Source of the DNA: Saprospirales bacterium
GTDB lineage: Bacteria > Bacteroidota > Bacteroidia > Chitinophagales > Saprospiraceae
Assembly (NCBI GenBank): GCA_016711045.1
Contig: JADJTT010000008.1
Location: 1-64,000 of the forward strand
Length of the DNA stretch: 64,000 nt
Reading direction: 5' to 3'
The notes beneath the pieces were generated by a model. The model was not told where the DNA came from and searched no databases. It was given only the letters and a program-made list of their open reading frames with translations. Position numbers and translations under genes: made by a program. Within the stretch, counting starts at the first letter, position 1. Every line of letters begins with the position of its first letter. Shown here in pieces: positions 40,535-49,084 of this stretch.

Positions 40535-42951
40535 AACACCCCCTCAAAAAGCACCTCCTGCTTTCTATCCTCAGGCGATTCCATGAAAAAGAGCGGGTAA
40601 TAAAGCCCTTGAGTCCAGGTCTCCAGGAAATTATCGTAATAAAAACTACCCGGGTTGCCGGATTGCCCGCCGGGATATACGCCGTATGCCCGGATCTCCG
40701 GACCCATTTCCACCACCATCCGCCAGGAAGGGCCGTTGCTGGTGCGCGTGGCATTTAAGGCCTCCGGGTACCCCCCTGCGCGAAGCGGGGGAGAAGAAAA
40801 GGCCGGAATGAGTGCCATGTGGTTGATATGTACCGCGTGGTGGGTACCCCAATCATAGTGTACTTCATTCAATATGGGCCGGAGCTTTTTAATCGCCTTT
40901 TGGAAAGCCACGGTCACTGTCTGGGCCGCTGATTCCCGCTCCGGGGTAGTTTCTATATCCCAAAACGTATTCCTGGGATCGGATTGCAAGATGTGAACCG
41001 TTTCCCATTTTTCAGGTTGAAGCACCGCCAACGTATCGCGTGCGTGGTAAAATTCATCCCAGAGCACGGAATCCAGGGCTGTCCACCATTCGTCAAAGAG
41101 TATGGGCGCTATTTCGTCGGGATTGAAGTAGTATTCCCAGTCGGATAGGAGTTGGACCATACCCAGCTCGATGGCGCTGAGTTGCTCCTTGTCGAGGTAA
41201 TTGAGCATGGCTGGCAGGGCTTCTTCGGCCATGATGCTGTAGTTGCTGGTTTGCAGGTCCATCATGGAATACAGGCTGAATTTGTCCTGCTCCGCCAGCT
41301 TGCGGTCGATGTATCTTCCTCTGTAGTGGTTAAAATTGCCGTTGTAATAATACGGATAGGCGGGACCTGCCGACAGCTGGTTGGCAGAGCCGACGAATCC
41401 GCGGGCCGGGTTTTTCATCCGGGGCAGGTCGTCAAAGGGGATATACTCCTCCCAGAAGTTGGCGGATGTGTTTCCCGGCTGAATGAAACGGCCTTGTTCC
41501 GCTCTCTTTTGCGGGTAGCGACCGGTGACCGTCATAGCAATATCGCCTTCCCTGCTGGCGAAGACCATGTTTTGTCCTGGAAAATGAAAGCCCTTTGATG
41601 CCCGTTGAAAATCGTCGTAATTGTGTGCGGCGTTGATACCCAGTAAAAAGCCAAGCTCGGAGGCGTTGGGCGCCTCAATGGCAGGCCAGCGCATGGCCAG
41701 GTTGCGCTTGGGATTCTCCTGGTCTTCATACACGATAGGACCCCAATGCGTATACGTTATCGTATCGAGTACCGGCTTGTGGCCTTTCACATAGATCGTT
41801 TCCACTTCATGCGTGACGGGCCTTTCCACTCCGTCAAACACATATTGGCTTTTGTCGGGACCCGTCCATTGCACCTCATACCAATCGAGTACATCGTGGC
41901 TGGCATTGGTCCAACCCCAGGCAATATGGTCGTTAAAACCCAGTACCACGCCCGGCAGACCCGGGAGGCTTACTCCATAGACATTCATCTCCGGCGTATG
42001 AATCTGGATCTCCATCCAAAGCGAGGGCAGGCTGAGCGGCAGGTGGGGGTCGTTGCAGAGGATCGGATAGCCGGAACTGGTTTTCGAACCGCTTACGGCC
42101 CAGTTATTGCTACCCACATCGAGGGGCGGTTTGGGCATCAGCGGTACATGCCAATAGCCGAGTGATTCACTGGGAACCTGAGGCGTAGGGTTGTTGAAAA
42201 GGCTATCGGGTATGCGAAGGGAGTCTGGTACAATGACCGATTCGTGCGGCGGACGCTCGGGGAAGAGCAGGTCAAATACCTCGCTGCCCAGCCAGGTGAG
42301 CGTATTGCTGCTTTCGACATCCTCTTCCTTGAAGCACAGCAGCGCGGTGTTGAGCTTTAAAACGAGGGCTGTTTTGAAAGGGTTCCACAGCTCAGGTGCA
42401 TAGTCCAGCAGTTTGAATTCGATAGGGTAGTCTTTAGGCTTTAATTCCTGGATATACGCATTGATACCTTCGGTATAGGCCATGAGCATCGCCATGGTGT
42501 CGGGGGTATTTTCCCAGGCTTTCAGGGTAGCTCCGGCGCCTCGTGCCAGCCCCCGTCGACGTTGGAAACGGTCCTGTTTTACGGTCCGCTCGCCTATGAT
42601 CTCGGAAAGGCGCCCAGCGCCGCTCCGGGCGGCCATATCCATTTGCCAAAGCCGCAATTTAGCGGTCAGATAGCCCTGGGTCCTCAGTGCATCCAGGGTA
42701 TTTTGGGCGAAAATATGCGGCACCATCCGGGTGTCGTACACGACCTTGACCGGCTCCGAAAGGCCGGGTAGTCGGATCTGTTCCGCAGGATATACTCCGG
42801 CTTCTTCCGCATTTTGCCAGAAACCGGTAAAAGGACTGAGCAACTTGCCCAACGGGGGCAAAGAGGCCAACCCCAGGGGATTGGACGTGTTTAAGAGCCA
42901 CACCAACCCCGTAGTGAGCAACGCCGACACAAAGAACTTGAGATACCGCAT
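40522..42951 (-). CDS. Penicillin acylase family protein (Ntn hydrolase)
   Basis: 809 residues. N-terminal membrane anchor or signal MRYLKFFVSALLTTGLVWLL. Alpha part to about residue 280 (VYDTRMVPHIFAQNTLDALR; LTAKLRLWQMDMAARSGAGRL), then the autocatalytic cleavage site GS in DVGSNNWAVSGSKT with nucleophile Ser281, and the beta part (DPHLPLSLPSLWMEIQI; GVSLPGLPGVVLGFNDHIAWGWT; DWYEVQW). Such enzymes cleave amide bonds in beta-lactams, acyl-homoserine lactones or other acylated amines; the true substrate here is unknown. Secreted to the periplasm. The stop codon is provided by a GTGAAGA repeat array, and the C-terminal SEE comes from it. Confidence 0.93.
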   Translation of the reverse strand: MRYLKFFVSALLTTGLVWLLNTSNPLGLASLPPLGKLLSPFTGFWQNAEEAGVYPAEQIRLPGLSEPVKVVYDTRMVPHIFAQNTLDALRTQGYLTAKLRLWQMDMAARSGAGRLSEIIGERTVKQDRFQRRRGLARGAGATLKAWENTPDTMAMLMAYTEGINAYIQELKPKDYPIEFKLLDYAPELWNPFKTALVLKLNTALLCFKEEDVESSNTLTWLGSEVFDLLFPERPPHESVIVPDSLRIPDSLFNNPTPQVPSESLGYWHVPLMPKPPLDVGSNNWAVSGSKTSSGYPILCNDPHLPLSLPSLWMEIQIHTPEMNVYGVSLPGLPGVVLGFNDHIAWGWTNASHDVLDWYEVQWTGPDKSQYVFDGVERPVTHEVETIYVKGHKPVLDTITYTHWGPIVYEDQENPKRNLAMRWPAIEAPNASELGFLLGINAAHNYDDFQRASKGFHFPGQNMVFASREGDIAMTVTGRYPQKRAEQGRFIQPGNTSANFWEEYIPFDDLPRMKNPARGFVGSANQLSAGPAYPYYYNGNFNHYRGRYIDRKLAEQDKFSLYSMMDLQTSNYSIMAEEALPAMLNYLDKEQLSAIELGMVQLLSDWEYYFNPDEIAPILFDEWWTALDSVLWDEFYHARDTLAVLQPEKWETVHILQSDPRNTFWDIETTPERESAAQTVTVAFQKAIKKLRPILNEVHYDWGTHHAVHINHMALIPAFSSPPLRAGGYPEALNATRTSNGPSWRMVVEMGPEIRAYGVYPGGQSGNPGSFYYDNFLETWTQGLYYPLFFMESPEDRKQEVLFEGVFSEE

Positions 42952-43014
42952 GTGATTCGGTTTGAAAAATGCCTGTCAAACTTCGGTGAATTTAAGAAAA
43001 TTCAACCAATTGTG

Positions 43015-43548
43015 CTACAGGTAAAGCCCGGCTTCCGTCTTGATGGCCATCTGAGCCATGGTGAGGGCGGAGGACTCCTGCGATTCGAGGTAGAGGAGCA
43101 GGGTGTTGGCCAGTTCTTCTGCAGAGGCCTTGGGGTCCACTTTTTCTGCGATACCGTTCACTATATTTTCCGTATCGTGCCGCGCCGCACGCAGGATCTC
43201 CCACAATTTGTCGGACACGTAGACCTGCTGGGTGACGTTGTGCTCAAACTCCTGCTGGATGGCCAGCAGCAGCGCAACCCGGAGCGCGCCCGAAGTAGAT
43301 TTTTCCGTCCGCAGGCGAAACAGGAGATTGGGCAGGGTGATCCGCTCGACCAGCAAAGACAGGCGTTCGTATGCCTGCAAGCGCATAGGCAGGGAAATAC
43401 TCTGCTGCCGCTGCCGGTATTCCAGGTTCTGCATCTGCAATTGCTTCTGCAGAAACTCCTTGAGCAGCATGTAAATAGTGAGGAATACAATCAACGCCGG
43501 AACGGTGATCTTTACGATTTCCAGGAGGACAGCTAACCAGGTGGGCAT
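43015..43548 (-). CDS. DUF7935-like membrane protein
   Basis: 177 residues from ATG 43548. One membrane segment near the N terminus (WLAVLLEIVKITVPALIVFLTIYMLL, given here as WLAVLLEIVKITV and PALIVFLTIYMLL), then a coiled-coil stretch (EFLQKQLQMQNLEYRQRQQ) and a helical domain with LPMRLQAYERLSLLVERI, QQEFEHNVTQQVYVS and LWEILRAARHDTENIVNGIA. This order is remembered as the DUF7935 family of Bacteroidota; function unknown. Divergent from the Fe-S carrier gene. Confidence 0.7.
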   Translation of the reverse strand: MPTWLAVLLEIVKITVPALIVFLTIYMLLKEFLQKQLQMQNLEYRQRQQSISLPMRLQAYERLSLLVERITLPNLLFRLRTEKSTSGALRVALLLAIQQEFEHNVTQQVYVSDKLWEILRAARHDTENIVNGIAEKVDPKASAEELANTLLLYLESQESSALTMAQMAIKTEAGLYL

Positions 43549-43644
43549 TGCGTTTTTTTTTAAGACACCCAAAGGTAAGGCATAAATTTCTTGCACAGGC
43601 AACTTCTCGCACCGGATTGTTGTTTATGCAAACAACGATTTTAT

Positions 43645-43652
43645 TATTTTTG
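43645..43652 (+). promoter_or_regulatory. Candidate promoter -7 element of the A-type carrier gene
   Basis: TATTTTTG, 19 bases before ATG 43671. Confidence 0.45.
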
Positions 43653-43670
43653 TCCAAAAGGATAAAAGTT

Positions 43671-44027
43671 ATGAGCAATACAGAAACCCAAGTCGGAATT
43701 CAACCCATTACACTCACTGACCGCGCTGTCAGGGAATTGATCATGATCAGAGAAGCGCAGGAGGTTCCCGAAGACCACGGATTGCGTGTAGGCGTGAAGG
43801 GAGGCGGGTGTTCCGGATTCACCTATGTGCTTGGTTTTGACCAGCCTATGGAAAACGACGACATCTTCGAAATAAACGGTATTCGGGTGTTTATGCAGAA
43901 GGCCCATGCCATCTACTTGCTCGGAATGGAGATCGACTGGGAGGACGGACTCAAGAACAGGGGATTTTCTTTTAATAACCCCAATGCTACAGATACCTGT
44001 GGGTGTGGAACGTCCTTTTCGGCCTGA
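43671..44027 (+). CDS. A-type iron-sulfur cluster carrier (IscA/SufA/ErpA family)
   Basis: 118 residues from ATG 43671; the frame extends upstream but crosses the promoter. HesB-type domain: ITLTDRAVRELIMIREAQ, VGVKGGGCSGFTYVLGFD with the first ligand Cys, YLLGMEIDWEDGL, FNNPNATDTCGCGTSF with the CxC pair. It carries Fe-S clusters from a scaffold to target proteins. Which of the IscA, SufA or ErpA subtypes cannot be told. No isc or suf genes are next to it. Confidence 0.93.
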   Translation: MSNTETQVGIQPITLTDRAVRELIMIREAQEVPEDHGLRVGVKGGGCSGFTYVLGFDQPMENDDIFEINGIRVFMQKAHAIYLLGMEIDWEDGLKNRGFSFNNPNATDTCGCGTSFSA

Positions 44028-44053
44028 TTTCTTTTTTCCTGCCAATTCTGTAT

Positions 44054-44061
44054 TATTTTTG
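44054..44061 (+). promoter_or_regulatory. Candidate promoter -7 element of the glycosyltransferase gene
   Basis: TATTTTTG followed by TTCC; 62 bases before the TTG start. Confidence 0.4.
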
Positions 44062-44123
44062 TTCCGATGAAAATACCGCTACGTGCGTAGTGGAAACCCG
44101 AAACCACTCTTATCGCAAAAATT

Positions 44124-44858
44124 TTGGCAGACAAATTAGTTATCATTCCTACCTATAATGAACGGGAGAACATCGTTCGGATGATCGATACCGTGCTGCA
44201 TTTGCCGGGCGATTTCCATATTCTCATCGTCGACGACGGCTCTCCGGATGGTACTGCACAACTCGTCCGCCAACAACAGGAAAAATTCACCAACCGCCTT
44301 TTCCTCCTCGAACGTTCCGAAAAACTAGGACTCGGTACCGCCTATATCGCCGGCTTTCGCTGGGGGCTTGAACGCGAATACCAATATTTCTTCGAAATGG
44401 ATTGCGATTTTTCCCATCATCCCGAAGATCTCATCCGTCTCTTCGAGGGATTGCAGCAGAAAGGAGGCGACCTGGCTGTGGGCTCCCGCTATATCAGAGG
44501 AGGAAAATTGGAAAACTGGCCGTTGAGCCGAATTCTCCTCTCTTTTGGCGCCTCTCTCTATGTGCGCATGATCACCCTGATGCCGGTAAAAGATCCTACC
44601 GCCGGCTTTGTCTGCTACACCCGCCGGGTGCTCGAAAAGATCGACCTCGACAAGATCCATTTCATAGGCTATGCCTTCCAGATCGAAATGAAATTCGCTT
44701 CCCGCCAATTGGGCTTCCATATCGTGGAAATTCCCATCACCTTCACCGACCGGGTGGAAGGTTCCTCCAAAATGTCGAAAGGGATTGTACAGGAAGCTAT
44801 CCTCGGCGTCCTGCAAATGCGGTGGAGAGGGTTTTTCTCCTCGTACGCTTTTCAGTAG
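44124..44858 (+). CDS. Polyprenol-phosphate mannosyltransferase (DPM1-like, GT2)
   Basis: 244 residues with a TTG start at 44124: MADKLVIIPTYNERENI is the required N terminus, so a later start would cut the NTP-sugar motif. GT-A fold with IVDDGSPDGT and the metal-binding DCD in FEMDCDFSHHPEDL, then SRYIRGGKLENWPLSR and PTAGFVCYTRRVLEKIDL. DPM1-type enzymes transfer mannose from GDP-mannose to polyprenyl phosphate; in Bacteroidota they feed lipid-linked or T9SS-related glycosylation. A single-domain form, without the C-terminal membrane part. Its TAG stop is the first unit of a CAGTAGG array. Confidence 0.9.
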   Translation: MADKLVIIPTYNERENIVRMIDTVLHLPGDFHILIVDDGSPDGTAQLVRQQQEKFTNRLFLLERSEKLGLGTAYIAGFRWGLEREYQYFFEMDCDFSHHPEDLIRLFEGLQQKGGDLAVGSRYIRGGKLENWPLSRILLSFGASLYVRMITLMPVKDPTAGFVCYTRRVLEKIDLDKIHFIGYAFQIEMKFASRQLGFHIVEIPITFTDRVEGSSKMSKGIVQEAILGVLQMRWRGFFSSYAFQ

Positions 44859-45004
44859 GCAGTTTTCAGTAGGCAGTTTTCAGTAGGCAGTTTTCAGTAG
44901 GCAGTAGGCAGTATGCAGTAGGCAGTAGGCAGTATGCAGTACACACTGCCTACTACTGCCTACTGAAACTGCCCACTGCCTACTGAAAAACTGCCCACTG
45001 CCTA
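44853..45004. repeat. CAGTAGG heptamer array with long inverted arm
   Basis: Begins TTTTCAGTAGG inside the last codons of the preceding gene. A left part (to about 44942) has four TTTTCAGTAGGCAG units, then CAGTAGG and CAGTATG heptamers. A right part (44946-45004) carries the complement (CTGCCTACTA, CTGCCCACTG). The whole could form a hairpin of more than 50 bp between this gene and mraZ. Confidence 0.92.
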
Positions 45005-45128
45005 GTGTAGCAAAGTGGGAAAAGGTGCACCATATTTTTTCGTTAAAATCAAGTTTATCACCTTTTTGATTTCAAAGTGCCGCTCGCTTTGTAATCAAAT
45101 AATTTATTCATTTGCCAAAATGAGCAAA

Positions 45129-45184
45129 GAGTGGAAAAATGTGGAAAAAAATGGTGTCGAAAAGTGGTAAAATGTGTCAAAATG
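45129..45184 (+). promoter_or_regulatory. Probable MraZ operator, tandem AAA-GTGG repeats
   Basis: AGAGTGG, ATGTGG, AAATGG, AAAGTGG and AATGTGT recur with a spacing of mostly 10 bases (GTGG at 45131, 45141, 45164; TGG at 45152; GTGT at 45174). MraZ proteins bind several direct repeats of TGG-containing boxes, one helical turn apart, upstream of their own gene. The array ends just before the promoter -7 element, where a repressor would block transcription. Confidence 0.6.
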
Positions 45185-45187
45185 ATT

Positions 45188-45195
45188 TACTTTTG
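45188..45195 (+). promoter_or_regulatory. dcw cluster promoter -7 element
   Basis: TACTTTTG, perfect TAnnTTTG match, 30 bases before the mraZ GTG. Confidence 0.55.
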
Positions 45196-45224
45196 AACCA
45201 CTTCGTATACCTAAAGTGTAAAAA

Positions 45225-45686
45225 GTGCAATTACTCGGTGAATATGAATGCAAGATTGATCCGAAAAGTCGGATGCGCCTTCCTTCTGGGCTGATCGGCC
45301 AGTTGGGGGAGGAGAAGCCTGCATTTGTCATCAACCGGGGTTTTGAAAATTGCTTGATCCTGTATCCCGAAAAAGTGTGGGAAGAGATCAGCAAAGAGGT
45401 GAACGGGCTCAATCAATACGACAAGCGCAACCGCGATTTCGTTCGCTACTTCTACCGGGGTGCACAACGCCTCGAGCTGGATGCCGCCGACCGGATCCTG
45501 CTCAGTAAGCGTTTGTTGGAATATGCCGGGATAGATAAAGACGTGATTCTAGTGGCGGTCAACGACCGGATTGAAGTGTGGGCAACAGAAAAATATGATC
45601 TGATGCTGGATGACGAGCCGGACGACTTTTCCGGGCTGGCTCAGGAGGTGCTGGGAAATAAAACCGGAGGCACGAATATGGGATGA
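45225..45686 (+). CDS. mraZ: Transcriptional regulator MraZ
   Basis: 153 residues, GTG start (MQLLGEYECKIDPKSRMRLP is the family N terminus). Two AbrB-like SpoVT domains: residues 1-70 with DPKSRMRLPSGLIGQLGE and FENCLILYPEKVWEEI, and 80-145 with QRLELDAADRILLSKRLLEYAGIDKDVILV and RIEVWATEKYD. Forms ring-shaped oligomers that bind repeats upstream of the operon and repress it. First gene of the dcw cluster; its TGA overlaps the rsmH ATG. Confidence 0.96.
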   Translation: MQLLGEYECKIDPKSRMRLPSGLIGQLGEEKPAFVINRGFENCLILYPEKVWEEISKEVNGLNQYDKRNRDFVRYFYRGAQRLELDAADRILLSKRLLEYAGIDKDVILVAVNDRIEVWATEKYDLMLDDEPDDFSGLAQEVLGNKTGGTNMG

Positions 45687-46582
45687 GCTACCACGATCCA
45701 GTCCTGCTAAAAGAATCAATTGAATTACTGGCCGTCCAACGGGATGGCATATATGTCGATGCAACGTTTGGGGGAGGAGGACATAGCCGGGCTATCCTGG
45801 AGCAATTAGGACCCAAAGGGCGCCTGCTTGGCTTCGATCAGGATGAAGACGCCCGCGCCAACCAACCCGACGATCCGCGTTTCACCTTTGTGGCGGGCAA
45901 TTTTCGCCACCTGAAGCGCTTCCTCCGACTCCACGGGGTGCAGGAGATCGACGGATTGCTCGCGGATCTCGGCGTTTCTTCTCATCAGTTCGATACCGCA
46001 GAACGGGGGTTCTCCTACCGGTTCGAAGCGGAACTGGACATGCGGATGAACCGTTCGGGCGGACAAATGGCAAGTGACATATTAAATACGTATGATCCGG
46101 GATCGCTGCAAAAGCTCTTTAGTGAATTCGGTGAAGTGCGCAACGCCAGAACGCTCGCGTACAGAATCGTCGAGGTGCGCACCAAAAAGCCTTTCCGCAC
46201 GATAGGCGACCTGGTGACCCTGGCGGATGCCCTGGCTAAAGGCCAGCGAATGCGGTACTTGTCTCAGGTCTTTCAGGCCCTGCGCATGGAGGTCAATGAA
46301 GAAGTGGTAGTGCTGGATGAATTGATGCAGGGTGCGATGGAGGTGTTGAAGCCGGATGGACGGCTGGTGGTGATCGCCTACCACAGCATCGAAGACCGGA
46401 TCGTAAAGAATTTCCTCAAGACGGGAAATATAAAAGGGGAGGTACAGTCGGACTTTTACGGCCACATTTACCGTCCCTTTGACCTAGTGACAAAAAAAGC
46501 GGTCGTTGCCTCCGAGGAAGAGGTAGCCCGCAACCCCCGGGCCCGAAGCGCGAAAATGCGTGCCGGCACCCGGAAAAAATAG
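45683..46582 (+). CDS. rsmH: 16S rRNA (cytosine-1402-N4)-methyltransferase RsmH
   Basis: 299 residues. SAM motif VDATFGGGGHSRAILEQLGP, LGFDQDEDA, DGLLADLGVSSHQFDTAERGFSYRF (split as DGLLADLGVSSHQFD and AERGFSYRF), RMRYLSQVFQALRMEVNEE and VVIAYHSIEDRIVK. Dimethylates C1402 in the ribosomal P site together with RsmI. Its ATG overlaps the mraZ stop (ATGA). Confidence 0.97.
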   Translation: MSYHDPVLLKESIELLAVQRDGIYVDATFGGGGHSRAILEQLGPKGRLLGFDQDEDARANQPDDPRFTFVAGNFRHLKRFLRLHGVQEIDGLLADLGVSSHQFDTAERGFSYRFEAELDMRMNRSGGQMASDILNTYDPGSLQKLFSEFGEVRNARTLAYRIVEVRTKKPFRTIGDLVTLADALAKGQRMRYLSQVFQALRMEVNEEVVVLDELMQGAMEVLKPDGRLVVIAYHSIEDRIVKNFLKTGNIKGEVQSDFYGHIYRPFDLVTKKAVVASEEEVARNPRARSAKMRAGTRKK

Positions 46583-46588
46583 CAAGTG

Positions 46589-46906
46589 ATGGCAAAAAAA
46601 CGGACTCTGAGAGACTACACAGCTCTGGGGAGTATGGGCGCAGAGCTCATTCTCCAAAACCTTCCCTTTGTCCTGTTCCTGGGCTTCCTCGCTATCATCT
46701 ACATTGCCAACGCACATTTTGCGGAGAAACGGGTACGCGAAGTATTCGAACTCCAAAAAGAAGTGAGAGATCTTCGCCGGGAATACCACTCCCTGCGTGC
46801 CGATATTGCTTTTAACAGTCGTCGCACCGAATTGGCCCGCCAGCTAAAAGATAAGGGGTTGGGGCAGTCTATCCGGCGACAGAAAAAAGTACAGGTTCCT
46901 GATTAG
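46589..46906 (+). CDS. ftsL: FtsL-like cell division protein
   Basis: 105 residues from ATG 46589; a GTG directly before it is in frame. Short basic cytoplasmic N terminus, one membrane segment (LPFVLFLGFLAIIYIANAHF) and a coiled coil (EKRVREVFELQKEVRDLRRE, then YHSLRADIAFNSRRTELARQL). This is the Bacteroidota FtsL form, recognised by place between rsmH and ftsI as much as by sequence. Part of the FtsQLB-type regulator of septal synthesis. Confidence 0.85.
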   Translation: MAKKRTLRDYTALGSMGAELILQNLPFVLFLGFLAIIYIANAHFAEKRVREVFELQKEVRDLRREYHSLRADIAFNSRRTELARQLKDKGLGQSIRRQKKVQVPD

Positions 46907-46936
46907 TAATGGTATGACGGAAAAAATTTTCGCGAT

Positions 46937-49066
46937 ATGACGACGATTCGCAATGAAGTCCTTTACCGCTTGTATTTCGTGGTGGCCATGATGGTCATCG
47001 CAGCGGTCGTCATTTTTGCTAAAGCCGTCCAGATCAGTGTCCTGGAAGGGGATTACTGGCGTGAAAAGTCGATCGACAAGTATGTGCAGTTTCGCAAGCT
47101 CGAAGCCGACCGGGGCAATATCCTGTCGTCCAACGGGAGCCTCCTGGCTACTTCCCTTCCTTTCTTCGACGTAGCTTTTGACCCCAACTCCTCCGGGATG
47201 TTGGAATCCGATTTTAATAAATACATCGATTCCCTGTCTTACTGTCTGGCTGATTTTGTAGATCCATCCTTTACGCCGGGGGCTTATCGCGACTTCCTGA
47301 TCCAAAAACGACAAGAAGGGGCCCAATACGTTCCGATCAAGAAGAACGTAACCTTCGAACAAATGAAACTCATCCGGCAATTCCCCCTGTTTAGCATGGG
47401 CCAGTTTAAGGGCGGGCTGATCGTGATGCCCAAATTCCGGAGAGAACGTCCCTTTGGCCTGTTGGCACACCGCACGATCGGTTATGTGCGCGAGGGTATC
47501 ACGCCCGTAGGTCTGGAGGGGAGCTTCAATCAACTGCTGGCCGGAGAAGACGGCCAGCAGTTGATGATGCGGGTTGGAGATGACATCTGGAAACCCATTG
47601 AAGATCTCGCCAAAATCGAACCGAAGAGTGGGCAGGATGTCCTCACTACTATTGATATCGACATCCAGGATGTGACGGAAGAAGCGCTCTATCGCGCAGT
47701 TGACCGCCACCGGGCACAGTACGGGGTAGCCATTGTGATGGAAGTGGAAACCGGCGCCATCCGGGCTATCTCCAATATCGGCCGTACCCCGGAAGGGAAC
47801 CTTTGGGAAACCTATAACTACGCCGTGGGTTCTGCTACCGAACCGGGCTCTACCTTTAAACTGGCGACCATGCTGGCCCTCCTCGAAACAGGGCATGTAG
47901 ACCTCGACGATTCCATCGACATCGAACAAGGGCGCACCAAGTTTTATAACGATGAAATGGTCGATGCCTACCCGCATAAGCTGGACTCTACCTCCGTTCA
48001 ACACATCTTTGAGATGTCTTCCAATGTCGGTATGGCCAAGCTGGTACAAAAATATTTTGGCGATACCCATAAGGAAGAAAAATTCATCGAATACCTCAAA
48101 CAGTTTAACCTGCACTTGAAAACGGGGATCGAGATCGAAGGAGAAGCCGCACCGTATGTCAAGGATGCGTTCGATGCGAAGAATGGATGGAGCGGTACCA
48201 CACTTCCATGGATGGCGACCGGCTACGAGGTCATGCTGACCCCCTTGCAAATCCTCAACTTCTATAACGCGGTGGCCAATGATGGTACCCTGATGAAGCC
48301 TTACCTCGTCTCCGAAACCCGTGAATACGGCAATACCCTGGAACGCTTTCCTCCCACTGTCATCAAACGGAAGATCGCTTCCAGCCGCGCTATTAAAAAA
48401 GCACAATTCCTTCTGGAACAGGTGGTGCTAAACGGAACCGCCAAGAAACTAAAAACAGATAAGTACAACTTTGCCGGGAAGACCGGTACGGCACAGGTGA
48501 ACTATAAACGACTGAATGATAAAACCCACGTAGGAGGGTACCAGGCTAGTTTTGTCGGCTATTTTCCGGCAGAAAAACCCAAGTATTCCTGTGTGGTCCT
48601 CATTAGCGAACCGAAGGAATTCGGGATCTATGGCGGAGAAGTAGCGCTGCCGGTCTTCCGGGAAATCGCCGATCAGATCTTCGCGACCAAGCTCGAACTG
48701 CAGGAACCCCTCAATGCAAAACCCGCAGAACCCCTGGTCCGGAGCCAGCTGCCCGATTACAATATCGGCGACCGCAAGGAGATGGAGTACCTGCTGAAAA
48801 CCTTTGGCATCAAGTATATGAGTACCGAAGAATCGCCCCTCGTGTTGCTGCGGGCTGAATCGGATACCCTTTCCCTGTTGCCTTATACGATATCAAAAAA
48901 ACGGATCCCCAGCGTAGTAGGCATGGGCCTGCGAGATGCATTATTCGTATTGGAAAACCTGGGCCTTCGAGTGGAGATCGGAAGCGGATGCGGAAGAGTA
49001 ATCCAACAATCTATTAAACCTGGCACTCCGGTGCGGGGCCAAACGGTGTATTTACGGCTCGGCTAA
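46937..49066 (+). CDS. ftsI: Septal peptidoglycan transpeptidase (PBP3) with C-terminal PASTA domain
   Basis: 709 residues. N-terminal membrane anchor (LYFVVAMMVIAAVVIFAKAVQ), PBP dimerisation domain, then the transpeptidase with SxxK (Ser305 in EPGSTFKLA), SxN (MSSNVGMAKL) and KTG (AGKTGTAQ). The last 60 residues (KRIPSVVGMGLRDALFVLEN, LGLRVEIGSGCGR) form one PASTA domain, as in Bacteroidota and Gram-positive homologues but not in E. coli FtsI. Cross-links stem peptides at the septum with FtsW. Confidence 0.96.
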   Translation: MTTIRNEVLYRLYFVVAMMVIAAVVIFAKAVQISVLEGDYWREKSIDKYVQFRKLEADRGNILSSNGSLLATSLPFFDVAFDPNSSGMLESDFNKYIDSLSYCLADFVDPSFTPGAYRDFLIQKRQEGAQYVPIKKNVTFEQMKLIRQFPLFSMGQFKGGLIVMPKFRRERPFGLLAHRTIGYVREGITPVGLEGSFNQLLAGEDGQQLMMRVGDDIWKPIEDLAKIEPKSGQDVLTTIDIDIQDVTEEALYRAVDRHRAQYGVAIVMEVETGAIRAISNIGRTPEGNLWETYNYAVGSATEPGSTFKLATMLALLETGHVDLDDSIDIEQGRTKFYNDEMVDAYPHKLDSTSVQHIFEMSSNVGMAKLVQKYFGDTHKEEKFIEYLKQFNLHLKTGIEIEGEAAPYVKDAFDAKNGWSGTTLPWMATGYEVMLTPLQILNFYNAVANDGTLMKPYLVSETREYGNTLERFPPTVIKRKIASSRAIKKAQFLLEQVVLNGTAKKLKTDKYNFAGKTGTAQVNYKRLNDKTHVGGYQASFVGYFPAEKPKYSCVVLISEPKEFGIYGGEVALPVFREIADQIFATKLELQEPLNAKPAEPLVRSQLPDYNIGDRKEMEYLLKTFGIKYMSTEESPLVLLRAESDTLSLLPYTISKKRIPSVVGMGLRDALFVLENLGLRVEIGSGCGRVIQQSIKPGTPVRGQTVYLRLG

Positions 49067-49084
49067 CCCCGTCGAAAAGCATAT

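Larger units (their letters stand above)
44859..45224. other. Intergenic region with repeat array and mraZ control region
   Basis: About 366 bases. First the CAGTAGG array (to 45004), then an AT-rich stretch with no gene, then GTGG-containing repeats and a promoter for the dcw cluster (see separate entries). Confidence 0.7.

Noticed and set aside
44853..45004. CRISPR or integron attachment array
   Set aside because: The units are 7 bases with no unique spacers and form inverted arms; no cas or integrase gene is near.
46844..48406. 520-codon open frame opposite ftsI
   Set aside because: Antisense of the transpeptidase; long only because of codon bias and GC content.
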